Origin: CBEULR01 sp965544035
GTDB taxonomy: Bacteria; Bacillota; Desulfotomaculia; Desulfotomaculales; Desulforudaceae
Assembly (NCBI GenBank): GCA_965544035.1
Contig: CBEULR010000001.1
Location: 124,001 to 188,000 of the forward strand
Direction: 5' to 3'
Length of the DNA stretch: 64,000 nt
Shown here: positions 8,489 through 16,062 of the stretch, one piece after another
Position numbering within the stretch: position 1 is the stretch's first letter
How the letters are laid out: every line of letters begins with the position of its first letter
Program-made: the position numbers and the translations under genes
Notes under the pieces: model-generated
Told to the model about the DNA's origin: nothing
The model's input: the letters and a program-made list of their open reading frames with translations, nothing else
The model's database searches: none

Positions 8489-9073
8489 CTATTTGAAGCT
8501 GCGGAGGCGGCGCTTGTGCTCATCGAGGTGAGCCTGGTAGCTTTGATTCAGTTGTGCTGTGACCTGAAGCAGGTCTTCGCGAAAACCGGGCTGGGTTTCC
8601 GGCCGGATATTCATCTTGACACCCGTCTGCCGCTGCAATGCCTCCTGTGTCTGGGCGGCTTTCTTGGCATAGGCCTGCTGCACGTGGCTGTAGGCCTGCT
8701 GGTAGGCCTGCGTGTAGTAGTTGAAGAGGTACTCCAGCTCACCCAAGATCTGTGTGGCCTGCTGCTTGTCTTCCTTGAGCGCCAGGATACCTTCCATGAC
8801 TCTCCGGTTCGCTTCGGCCGCCGCAGCGTCCTGAGGAAGGGACAGGTTATTCAGTAAAGTCTCCAGAGCACCGGCGGCGGCATAGTGACGGTAGTCATTG
8901 TCAAGTGAGGCCAGATCGGCGAGTAAATCGGACTGCCGGCTCTTTAAGAATTCGGCCGCTATGCTCCGGCCACGTTCGGTATACTCTGCAGCCTCGAGTT
9001 CCTCGCGCGGTACGTCAATTCTACTGGCGCGTTCCAGGGCGCGTTCCAATGCAGTCTTAATCCGTTCGGTCAT
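8489..9073 (-). CDS. Hypothetical coiled-coil protein, 194 aa
   Basis: Not recognised by name. The protein is soluble, rich in Ala, Gln, Leu and Glu, and helical throughout. It has probable coiled-coil stretches around residues 1-25 (TERIKTALERALERASRI) and 115-150 (YTQAYQQAYSHVQQAYAKK). It has no cysteines or signal peptide. The ATG at 9073 is preferred over the upstream ATG because GGAGG sits ten bases before it. It lies between polX (downstream end 46 bases away) and the DUF502 gene, all on the same strand. A structural or scaffold role is possible but unsupported. Confidence 0.65.
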   Translation of the reverse strand: MTERIKTALERALERASRIDVPREELEAAEYTERGRSIAAEFLKSRQSDLLADLASLDNDYRHYAAAGALETLLNNLSLPQDAAAAEANRRVMEGILALKEDKQQATQILGELEYLFNYYTQAYQQAYSHVQQAYAKKAAQTQEALQRQTGVKMNIRPETQPGFREDLLQVTAQLNQSYQAHLDEHKRRLRSFK

Positions 9074-9119
9074 GGTAAGCATACCTCCTCGGAGTTGGTT
9101 CGGCCACTGGTGGCCTGGA

Positions 9120-10856
9120 TCAATGCGGGTGGTCAGCTTGCATATTACTTCCTTTAAGGTATAATGTCAATTCTTCGTAGGACATAGTGTTCAGCAGGTC
9201 GGATTTCTCGGCCCAGCCGCGGCGGGCGGTGATCAGCCCCAGAAACAGGTACTCCATCTGCTCAAGACGGTGGGCGTCGGATCCAAGGGCCAGCTTGACA
9301 CCCGCCTCCCGGGCGGCTCTGGAATGAAGATCGTTCAGGTCCAGCCGTTTTGGGTAACCATTAATCTCAAGGGCGGTCCGGGTACGGGAAGACTCCGCGA
9401 TGAGGGATTGAATATCCAATTCATATGGGCCGCGTTCACCGAGCAGTCTGCCCGTCGGATGGGCAATAACGTGCACGTGAGGATTTCGGGCGGCCCTGAT
9501 GATTCTTGCCGTCATATCGGCCTTCTCCAGCCCGAAGGCACTGTGTACGGCAGCTACCACGAGATCCAGTTCGGCCAGGACTTCATCCGGATAGTCGAGC
9601 CGGCCCCGCGAGTCGATCTCGACCTCAGCGCCGCACAGCAACTTAACGTCCGGACTCCGATCGTTGAATTCACGGATCAGCCGCAGTTTGTCCATCAGGC
9701 GCTCGACGCTAAGGCCGTTTGCGATGTGTAAGGACTGGGAATGGTCACAGACGGCCACCCACTCCAGTCCGAGGCGCCGTGCTTCCGCGGCGATCGCCTC
9801 AAGGTCGCCTCGTCCGTCGCTGAACACCGAGTGGACGTGCAGGTCGCCTTTGAGGTCATCTTTGGTGACCAGGCGGGGTAGCGCATCTTTGGCGGCGCGT
9901 TCGATCTCACCGCGCTCCTCGCGCAGCTCGGGCGGGATATAAGGAAGGCCGAGGGCGTGATACACTTCTTCTTCGGTGGCCCCGGCAATGCGCTGCGGTC
10001 CCCTGTAGAGGCCGTACTCGTTAAGCTTCAGTCCCTTCTTGACGGCTATTTCGCGAAGGCGCACGTTATGCTCCTTCGAACCTGTAAAGTAGCAGAGCGC
10101 CGCGCCGAAACAGTCCTCATCGACCAATCGCAAATCGACCTGAAGACCCGAATCCAGTCTGACGGCGGCTTTGGTTGAGCCGACCGCAAGCACTTCCGAG
10201 ACAACGGGAAGTTTTATGAACCGCTCTATGGTTTGTGCCGGATCCGACGAGATTCCCAGGAGATCGATGTCCTTGATGGTGTCGCACCCGCGCCGTATGC
10301 TACCGGCGAGCGTGAGGCGCAGGAGCGAACGATCGCGTTCCAGAACGGATTTCAGGTGCAGGGCTTCGGGCAGCACCAGTCCCAGCGGGCGACGGGCCAT
10401 TCCCGAACGGAAGAGTCTAATCCCGCGGAGTATATTCTCCTCGGTCTTCTTCTTTATACCCGGAAGCGTTCGCAACTGCTTGTTGTGGGCGATTGCCTCC
10501 AATTCGTCGATTCCGGTGATGCCTGCCTTCTCGAACAAAAGACGTGCCGTGCCCGGTCCGATACCGGGAATTTGAAGAAGCGAAACTACGCCGAGCGGGA
10601 TTTCGGTCTGGAGTTTTTCGTAGTATGCCAGCCTTCCTGTATCCACCAGTTCCGTGATCTTGGCCGCCAGGTCCTTACCGATTCCGGGGATGGTCAAGAG
10701 AGAGTTGTTGCGCGCCAGACGGGTGACCGGTTTAGGCATTTCCTCGATCGCCTGGGCCGCCCGACGGTACGCATTAATCCTAAAGCGGCTGTCTCCCTTG
10801 ATCTCCAGAATATCGGCAATCGACCGGAAAACACGACCTACCTCAATGTTGTTCAT
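9120..10856 (-). CDS. polX: DNA polymerase X family protein with PHP domain (PolX)
   Basis: About 578 residues in the standard bacterial PolX layout. The N-terminal half holds helix-hairpin-helix segments (LLTIPGIGKDLAAKI, LLQIPGIGPGTARLLFEKA) and the nucleotidyltransferase core (LAGSIRRGCDTIKDIDLL, with Asp pairs that bind metal; VDLRLVDEDCFG). The C-terminal half is a PHP phosphoesterase: GDLHVHSVFSDGRGD, VCDHSQSLHIANGL, GAEVEIDSRG, HPTGRLLGERG and LGSDAHRLEQM. Family members fill short gaps in repair and have 3'-5' exonuclease activity from PHP. Start is ATG 10856 or GTG 10868. Confidence 0.92.
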   Translation of the reverse strand: MNNIEVGRVFRSIADILEIKGDSRFRINAYRRAAQAIEEMPKPVTRLARNNSLLTIPGIGKDLAAKITELVDTGRLAYYEKLQTEIPLGVVSLLQIPGIGPGTARLLFEKAGITGIDELEAIAHNKQLRTLPGIKKKTEENILRGIRLFRSGMARRPLGLVLPEALHLKSVLERDRSLLRLTLAGSIRRGCDTIKDIDLLGISSDPAQTIERFIKLPVVSEVLAVGSTKAAVRLDSGLQVDLRLVDEDCFGAALCYFTGSKEHNVRLREIAVKKGLKLNEYGLYRGPQRIAGATEEEVYHALGLPYIPPELREERGEIERAAKDALPRLVTKDDLKGDLHVHSVFSDGRGDLEAIAAEARRLGLEWVAVCDHSQSLHIANGLSVERLMDKLRLIREFNDRSPDVKLLCGAEVEIDSRGRLDYPDEVLAELDLVVAAVHSAFGLEKADMTARIIRAARNPHVHVIAHPTGRLLGERGPYELDIQSLIAESSRTRTALEINGYPKRLDLNDLHSRAAREAGVKLALGSDAHRLEQMEYLFLGLITARRGWAEKSDLLNTMSYEELTLYLKGSNMQADHPH

Positions 10857-10961
10857 TCGGTAATGCACCGTCCTGGTAATATATTACCAGAATGAGCAGC
10901 AATGCGCCAACAGGCACTTGGTAGGGCGATCCAAGGCCACAATAGCGCCCGTAGAGAAGGC

Positions 10962-10985
10962 GGGGCCTGCTGAAAAGCAGGCCCC
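10962..10985 (-). terminator. Strong hairpin after the Usp gene, probable terminator
   Basis: A 10-base GC-rich stem (GGGGCCTGCT at 10962-10971, complement at 10976-10985) with a 4-base loop, located between the Usp stop and the polX start. The tract that follows on the minus strand is only moderately T-rich, so termination may be partial. Confidence 0.5.
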
Positions 10986-11019
10986 GGGTAAGTCTTGATA
11001 AGGACTCAGTAAACAGAAA

Positions 11020-11478
11020 TCAGTTGGGTCTGATCACGGTTACTGTACACCCTGCCTGAGCGGCGACCGCACGCGCCGGATCACGGCCCAGGATTGTTTG
11101 GATCAGACCAGACTTGCGGGTTCCTATGACAATCTCATCGACATCGTGACGGGCGGCATATTGTGCAAGTTCTGTGCTCGGATTGCCCACAAGGAGTACA
11201 AACGAGGCCGGCACACCTGTTCTGTCAAACTCGCCGGCCGTTTGCTCGAGCGTTTGCCGGGCGTAGTTGACCGCGTCAGCCTTCATTCTTCGTTCAAGGC
11301 CGAAGCTGAGCGGGATATCCAACAGCGCCGGGCAAGTGCTGCCCCGTTCAGCCGCGGGAACGGCCACGCTGGCCACCGTGAACTCGGCTTCAGGCTCGCG
11401 TTCTCTGACTTGGCGGGCATAAGCCGCCACCCGGGCTGTGGTTTCCGGCCCATCGGCGGCGATCAATACTCTTCTCAT
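11020..11478 (-). CDS. Universal stress protein family (Usp)
   Basis: A 152-residue protein with the Usp alpha/beta fold: MRRVLIAADGPETTARVAAY at the start and DVDEIVIGTRKSG...LGRDPARAVAAQ followed by AGCTVTVIRP at the end. AGGAGG precedes the ATG. In ATP-binding Usp proteins the C-terminal motif is G-x2-G-x9-G-S/T; here it reads GTRK...GRD, so the second Gly and final Ser/Thr are missing and ATP binding is doubtful. It is the last gene of a likely DASS permease-CBS-carbonic anhydrase-Usp operon (18-base gap to the carbonic anhydrase gene). Confidence 0.88.
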   Translation of the reverse strand: MRRVLIAADGPETTARVAAYARQVREREPEAEFTVASVAVPAAERGSTCPALLDIPLSFGLERRMKADAVNYARQTLEQTAGEFDRTGVPASFVLLVGNPSTELAQYAARHDVDEIVIGTRKSGLIQTILGRDPARAVAAQAGCTVTVIRPN

Positions 11479-11497
11479 TCCGACCTCCTCCTGTCGT

Positions 11498-12076
11498 TTA
11501 GGCTCCCACTTGCCTTTTCAGGCTGGAAGCTTGATTCAAATAACCCATTCTCAACTCATCATTAACGGCCAGTACCTCCGCGTTGAAGTCCTTGTGTGCC
11601 TGTGTTACGGGCGGCAACCGGTCGGCCTCCACCTGGGTGCTGATCACCCGTCCCGGCGGAACATAACGACCGGCAGGGATGTCCACATCGAGTACCAGTG
11701 CGTGGTGGCCGATAAAACACCCGGGCCCGACCCGGACGCTCTTGAGGGTAGCCCGAAACCCAATGAAACATCCGTTTTCCACAGTACACGGCCCGTGAAT
11801 GACCGCGCCGTGTGCAACGCTGCAGTCCGAACCGATCGAGATTTCAGAGTCCTTGAGACAGTGCATGATCACGCCGTCCTGCACATTCGTCCCCTCCCCG
11901 ATCTCGATCGGGAAGCCCTCATCCGCGCGGAGTACCGCTTGGGGGCAGACTATCGCCCTTTCATTTACAATCACTCTGCCGATGAGAACGGCGGAGTCGT
12001 CAACAAAACTGCTCGGATGGATTGTTGGCAAGCTGTGCACAGGATTCCAGCTTGTTAATGGACTTGCCCTTAACAA
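11498..12076 (-). CDS. Gamma-class carbonic anhydrase-like protein, CcmM N-domain type
   Basis: A 192-residue left-handed beta-helix protein built of hexapeptide repeats (IEIGEGTNVQDGVIMH, ISIGSDCSVAHGAVIHGP, CFIGFRATLKSVRVGPG). Three histidines (IMH, VAHG, VIHG) sit where gamma carbonic anhydrases bind Zn or Fe. The tail IPAGRYVPPGRVISTQ, then VNDELRMGY, matches CcmM-type gamma-CAs of cyanobacteria more than simple acetyltransferases. Predicted reaction is CO2/bicarbonate interconversion in a cytoplasmic trimer. The TTG start at 12076 has GGAGGGGG seven bases upstream, inside the CBS gene, whose stop is three bases away. A role in bicarbonate supply for anaplerosis is inference. Confidence 0.82.
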   Translation of the reverse strand: MLRASPLTSWNPVHSLPTIHPSSFVDDSAVLIGRVIVNERAIVCPQAVLRADEGFPIEIGEGTNVQDGVIMHCLKDSEISIGSDCSVAHGAVIHGPCTVENGCFIGFRATLKSVRVGPGCFIGHHALVLDVDIPAGRYVPPGRVISTQVEADRLPPVTQAHKDFNAEVLAVNDELRMGYLNQASSLKRQVGA

Positions 12077-12079
12077 GGC

Positions 12080-12607
12080 TTATCCCCCCTCCGGAGTAGT
12101 GATTACGTTGGCGATTTCGCGGAATATCTCGTGGATCTGGATCATACCCACGACCCGGTCGCCGTCCAAAACCGGCAGACAGCTTACGCCGTGATGAACC
12201 ATCATGTGAACCGCCTTGAGTAACGGTGCATCGGCTTGAATGGTGATCACGTCAAGGTTTTCCATAATCTCGCGTACGGTTTTGCCGGCCTCGGATTTAC
12301 TGCGCTGGGCAAAGAGCCCTTCCGGATAGACCTCGGGGTCGTTATCCGCTAGAAGCCAATCGATGGAACCGCGCGGTATATCCGCGCTCAACACATGCGG
12401 CTCGAGGGCTTTGATCAGATCACGAAAGGTCAAAACTCCGACCGCACTTCCGTCATCGTCGATTACCAATACCGCACGATGAGCCTTTCGGTCCTCCAGC
12501 GTCTTCTGCAGGACCGAGATCGCCTCGCTCACCATCGCGTTCGCCTTTATGGTGGAATAACTCTCAATGGGGATCATCAGATCCCGCACTTTTCTTTCCT
12601 GGGGCAC
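12080..12607 (-). CDS. CBS-domain pair protein
   Basis: A 175-residue protein made of two CBS motifs. The first runs about residues 8-70 (VRDLMIPIESYSTIKANAM, VGVLTFRDLIKALEP), the second about residues 110-170 (VREIMENLDVITIQADAPL, LPVLDGDRVVGMIQIHEI). An insert of about 35 residues separates them. CBS pairs usually bind adenosine nucleotides and act as energy or redox-responsive regulators. The GTG start follows GGGAGG. It lies between the DASS permease gene and the carbonic anhydrase gene, so it may tune one of these; that is inference. Confidence 0.88.
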   Translation of the reverse strand: MPQERKVRDLMIPIESYSTIKANAMVSEAISVLQKTLEDRKAHRAVLVIDDDGSAVGVLTFRDLIKALEPHVLSADIPRGSIDWLLADNDPEVYPEGLFAQRSKSEAGKTVREIMENLDVITIQADAPLLKAVHMMVHHGVSCLPVLDGDRVVGMIQIHEIFREIANVITTPEGG

Positions 12608-12671
12608 GTCGTACCACCTCCCAGCAACAGGACCCTGTTATCGCATTGACTGTCGGCCTACCGTGTTAGGG

Positions 12672-14162
12672 TCAGTTCAATAGGGCCGGGACGCCCAGCA
12701 GCGGCCAAATCGTGAGGGCGAACAGCCCTATCAGAAGGATGGCCACCACGGTAAAAGGTATACCGACGATGAAGAACTGACCGGTGGTGAACTGTTTCGA
12801 CTGGTAGGCGATGGCGTTCGGGGCCGCGCCAACCAGAAGCATAAACGGCAGGGCCGCCGCGGCCAGTGCCGCAAACATGACCAGTTCGGGGTTCACGTTC
12901 AGGTACTCGGCCATAACCAGTGCCACCGGCAGCGTGATGGAGATGGCCGCTACGTTCATAATAAAGTTGGTCAAGACAATGATCAGGAAGGATATGGCCA
13001 GCACGAAGACCAGCCACGGCACATCCTGGAACATGGCCAGCCAGTGCACGGCCATCCACTGGGCGGCACCGGTCTGCCAGAGGGCGAAACCGATACTCAT
13101 CGCGCCGCTGAACAAGAGGACGATGTTCCACGGAATCCTTTTCTCCAAGTCTTCCACCACGAACAGCCTGACCAGGAAGAACAGCACTGCGGCTGCCAGC
13201 AGCGGTACGCTGCGGTTAAGGTTTTCCAGCGCGGGAACGAAGTTCTGCAGCGCGAGCACCAGGATGATGCACAGGGCGATCGACCCTACAAATATCTCCT
13301 GCTTACTGATCGGCCCGAGTTCCTTGTAAAGCTCCCTGGCTTTTTCACGGACCCCGGGGATGGTTTTCTGTTCCGGGCGGAAGAAGACGAAGGCGATCAG
13401 CGCCCAGATGATGAACACCATCAGCCATCCGTAGGGGGCCATTACCTTGGTAAGCCCAAGGAAAGTCAAGGTATTACCGGTAAACTCCTGAAAGAATCCG
13501 GCCGCCACCGGGGTACGCGCCGCGCCCAGGAAGGTGATCATGCTGCCCGCACCGGCGGCGTAGGCCATACCGATGAACAGACCCCGGCCGAAATTGGTGG
13601 GGATCTCTTCCTTTCCGTACAGAGCGAGAATGATCATCAGCAGCGGGTACATCGTGGCCGCGACGGCGGTGTGCGCCATCACGTGGGCGAGGCCGGCGGT
13701 GACGACAAAGCTTCCGAGAAGAATCATGCGGGTGTTTTCGCCGACAATGGTAAGCATCTTGAAGGCCAAACGCTTGGTCAGCCCTGATTTTGTAAAGGCG
13801 AGACCCAACATGAGAGACCCTAGAATGAACATAACCGACGGATCCATGAAATCCTTAAAAGCGTCGCTCGCGGGGCGAATGAAGAACATCGCCTGCACCA
13901 CACCGATCGTGATACTGGTTACACCGATCGGAATTACCTCAAACACCCACCAGATACCGGCCAGCAGGAACAAGCCGATAGCCAGTTGACCCTCACGGCT
14001 CAGCGCAAAGGACTGACCAGAGGGGTCTACGGCCGGGGCCAGCGGCGGGAGGAAGTAAAACAGGGCGAACGCCGCGAGCCCGACGCAGATAAACAGCGCT
14101 CGCTTCCAGTCAAACGGAGGGGCTGGTGTGATTATTTTTGTCGATACGCCTGGGGACGTCAT
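12672..14162 (-). CDS. DASS-family (SLC13-like) anion/dicarboxylate transporter
   Basis: A 496-residue membrane protein with about 11-12 helices and two inverted repeats, as in the divalent anion:sodium symporter family. Recognisable parts are QLAIGLFLLAGIWWVFEVIP, DPSVMFILGSLMLGLAF, GLFIGMAYAAGAGSMITFLG, and near the end LVGAAPNAIAYQSKQFTTGQ. In well-studied members a Ser-Asn-Thr motif in each repeat contacts substrate and sodium; here the first reads AHT and the second is not an obvious SNT, so specificity may differ. C4-dicarboxylates are the likely substrates given malic enzyme and the fumarate module nearby. ATG 14162 has GGGAG nine bases upstream. Confidence 0.88.
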   Translation of the reverse strand: MTSPGVSTKIITPAPPFDWKRALFICVGLAAFALFYFLPPLAPAVDPSGQSFALSREGQLAIGLFLLAGIWWVFEVIPIGVTSITIGVVQAMFFIRPASDAFKDFMDPSVMFILGSLMLGLAFTKSGLTKRLAFKMLTIVGENTRMILLGSFVVTAGLAHVMAHTAVAATMYPLLMIILALYGKEEIPTNFGRGLFIGMAYAAGAGSMITFLGAARTPVAAGFFQEFTGNTLTFLGLTKVMAPYGWLMVFIIWALIAFVFFRPEQKTIPGVREKARELYKELGPISKQEIFVGSIALCIILVLALQNFVPALENLNRSVPLLAAAVLFFLVRLFVVEDLEKRIPWNIVLLFSGAMSIGFALWQTGAAQWMAVHWLAMFQDVPWLVFVLAISFLIIVLTNFIMNVAAISITLPVALVMAEYLNVNPELVMFAALAAAALPFMLLVGAAPNAIAYQSKQFTTGQFFIVGIPFTVVAILLIGLFALTIWPLLGVPALLN

Positions 14163-14500
14163 CTGGCATTACTCCCTTTCTCAAAAACAACTGGATGAAC
14201 ACGACAAAATGTGCTTCCGGGAGACGCATACAAACCGGGACAATAATCCGAAATACGCTATGCTTCCGCAGTTCCAGTAAGACCACTCTAAGCATTTGGG
14301 GCGGTCTCTGCTGAAAGGCGTATAAGGTTCGTTAGTTCGTTGAACAGTACTGAAATCTTACTGAAACGTACAGCTGGAACGATGAGTGACAACCGGATAC
14401 TCTGGTCTGGACTCGAGTCGTTGTCAGAAATTCGATTACCGCCCCCTTTGCAGACAGAAAAATTGGCGGGCATAACCCGCCTGGCCCCTGGATACAAAAA

Positions 14501-14518
14501 AGGCGGGACAACCCGCCT
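14501..14518 (-). terminator. Intrinsic terminator 340 bases upstream of the DASS permease gene
   Basis: AGGCGGG (14501-14507) pairs with CCCGCCT (14512-14518) around a 4-base loop. On the minus strand the stem is followed directly by a run of T, as in a strong rho-independent terminator. A related GGCGGG/CCCGCC hairpin without T run lies at 14465-14481. Confidence 0.7.
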
Positions 14519-14606
14519 CTTTGCATCTCTATCAGGGGAAAGCGGCTTATCGTTGTTCGATTCAGCCATATATCCAATTATTTATCGTTAAAGGAATCAC
14601 AAGATA

Positions 14607-14758
14607 CAATTAGAATCCCTAATTGTCACTACAAATACAATGGTTGCCCCATTGTCGCCGCTCCGACATCGTCAGCGGTTCATAAGCTCATTAAAGATCG
14701 GCTGCTCGCGTATCGGTTGTCACTATAGACAGTTTGTTATTGCGATCACTAATCGCAA
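14607..14758 (-). repeat. Three short hairpins with five-base loops
   Basis: Perfect inverted repeats: CAATTAG/CTAATTG (14607-14613, 14619-14625; extends to eight bases), ACAATGG/CCATTGT (14637-14643, 14649-14655) and TTGCGAT/ATCGCAA (14740-14746, 14752-14758). All have five-base loops. The first two share GACAAT...ATTGTAT flanks on the minus strand. They lie between the promoter at 14823-14851 and the terminator at 14501-14518. Confidence 0.55.
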
Positions 14759-14759
14759 C

Positions 14760-14797
14760 AAAAAAAGCTGATCTCGATGAGTTTTCTAAGTCTCAGC
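14760..14797 (-). terminator. Possible early minus-strand terminator
   Basis: On the minus strand GCTGA (14797-14793) pairs with TCAGC (14771-14767), followed by seven T (14766-14760). The stem is only five pairs with a 21-base loop. Because the promoter lies just upstream, this would release an RNA of only about 50-60 bases. Confidence 0.35.
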
Positions 14798-14822
14798 AGA
14801 TGAATCACATTTTGTTAACACT

Positions 14823-14851
14823 ACATTAGCAAAGCACTTGTGGGGTGTCAA
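14823..14851 (-). promoter_or_regulatory. Sigma-A-type promoter reading toward the DASS permease gene
   Basis: On the minus strand, TTGACA (14851-14846) and TAATGT (14828-14823) are separated by exactly 17 bases. The transcript would start near 14816 and run about 650 bases before the DASS permease start at 14162, through the hairpins and terminator described above. Confidence 0.6.
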
Positions 14852-15078
14852 TAGGTTTTGTCGCATTCTTACGAAACGGGCGTATGGTAGTTATTTAATG
14901 AGCAAGCAGTCATTCGATCTCTCTCACAGGTCATTGCTTCCGTGGAGTGACCTGACTTGGGCTTTAACACGTCGTAGTGACAATTAGTATTTGGCTGCCG
15001 GTTGGAAGCGCACACTTCCAGCGTGTATGCAACGCATCGTCCACTCGAATGGAAGATTGGCACGGGTCCGGCACGACC

Positions 15079-15099
15079 ACCGGTTTGACCGGTTTTTTT
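15079..15099 (+). terminator. Plus-strand terminator hairpin 42 bases upstream of ttuA
   Basis: ACCGGT (15079-15084), a TTG loop, ACCGGT (15088-15093), then a continuous run of T. Its position just before the ttuA ribosome site is that of an attenuator expression platform. Upstream on the same strand are hairpins at 14927-14954 (CAGGTCA/TGACCTG) and 15003-15020 (TGGAAG/CTTCCA). Confidence 0.6.
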
Positions 15100-15141
15100 C
15101 ACGGCTGTTATAATGAGGCGTATCGATGGAGGTGCATATAG

Positions 15142-16062
15142 GTGAAATGCAAGGTGTGTCGTGGACCGGCTTTCATTCAATTCAGAGAACATAACGCGAA
15201 TTTCTGCGAAGAACACTTCGACCAGTTTTTCTTGCGTCGGGTTGAGCGAACAATCAGAAGGTACCGGATGCTTGCGCCCGATGATCAGGTCCTGGTTGCC
15301 ATATCCGGAGGGAAAGACTCCCTAGTGACGGCCGATGTGCTCAGCCGTCTGGGGTATTCAGTGAAGGGGCTGCATGTCTCCCTGGGCATCGACGGGAACA
15401 ACTTTTCTGAAGAGTCGGCTAACGTGAGCAGTGAGTTCTTTAGGGAACGCAATCTGGAACTTGAGATTTACGATGTGCGCGCCCTTTTCGGAAAGAGTAT
15501 CGCCGAAGCCGCGCGCCGGTTCCCCCGCTTTTGTTCGGTTTGCGGTATGACCAAACGACATGTGATGAATGCCAGGGCATTGGAAACGGGAGCCTCGGCA
15601 CTGGCGACGGGCCATAATTTGGATGACCTGGCGGCTGCCCTGTTTGCGAATGTTATGCGCTGGGATATCCGATACCTGGCCAAGACACTGCCCGCTTTGC
15701 CCGGCGAACACGGTTTCGCCCGGAAGATCAAACCACTGGCGCTGTTAAGCGAAAAGGAGATTTCCGCCTATGCGAATCTGCACGGTATTAAGGTCGTGCA
15801 GGCGATTTGCCCGTACTCCGCGGAAGCCAAGTTCAAAAAATATAAGAAGTTACTGGACGAGGTCGAAGAGCAGTCGCCCGGCACCCGCCGCTCATTCTAT
15901 GAAGGGTATGTGAGAATCGCGCATATCTTTCGGGCGGCCAACGAAGAGGAACAGCTGCTCGGGCCGTGCCGGGTCTGTGGAATGCCGACGACGGTGAAGG
16001 TGTGTACTTTCTGTAAGATCTGGCGTCCCGATGACGCCGCGGCCGCATTGGCCGATTCTTAG
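15142..16062 (+). CDS. ttuA: tRNA 2-thiolation protein, TtuA family (PP-loop ATPase, Fe-S)
   Basis: A 306-residue protein with the full TtuA plan. An N-terminal zinc finger (CKVCRGPA, then FCEEHFDQF) leads to a PP-loop ATP-binding motif SGGKDS near residue 57. Cys pair CSVC near residue 133 plus ICP near residue 222 can hold the catalytic [4Fe-4S] cluster, and a C-terminal zinc finger carries CRVCGMP and CTFCK. TtuA activates U54 of tRNA by adenylation and inserts sulfur from the ubiquitin-like TtuB, giving s2T, mainly in thermophiles. No ttuB is visible here. The GTG start has GGAGG upstream. A related CTU1/NcsA-type substrate (U34) cannot be excluded. Confidence 0.85.
   Translation: MKCKVCRGPAFIQFREHNANFCEEHFDQFFLRRVERTIRRYRMLAPDDQVLVAISGGKDSLVTADVLSRLGYSVKGLHVSLGIDGNNFSEESANVSSEFFRERNLELEIYDVRALFGKSIAEAARRFPRFCSVCGMTKRHVMNARALETGASALATGHNLDDLAAALFANVMRWDIRYLAKTLPALPGEHGFARKIKPLALLSEKEISAYANLHGIKVVQAICPYSAEAKFKKYKKLLDEVEEQSPGTRRSFYEGYVRIAHIFRAANEEEQLLGPCRVCGMPTTVKVCTFCKIWRPDDAAAALADS

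Larger units (their letters stand above)
14163..15141. other. Gene-free structured region between the DASS permease gene and ttuA
   Basis: No convincing gene is seen in these 979 bases. The two short overlapping reading frames at 14288-14577 run through a terminator hairpin and have no ribosome site. The region holds a good minus-strand promoter (14823-14851) and two minus-strand terminator-like hairpins (14760-14797, 14501-14518). It also has three inverted repeats of at least seven bases with five-base loops (14607-14625, 14637-14655, 14740-14758), a 7-base-stem repeat at 14927-14954 and a plus-strand terminator (15079-15099). It looks like attenuated leaders, or small RNAs, for the two flanking genes. 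Confidence 0.55.

Noticed and set aside
12626..12639. AACAGG/CCTGTT inverted repeat between the DASS permease and CBS genes
   Set aside because: Six-base arms with a two-base gap and no T run; too weak to call.
14288..14577. Two overlapping minus-strand frames of 81-93 codons
   Set aside because: They run through the terminator hairpin at 14501-14518, lack ribosome sites and resemble no protein.
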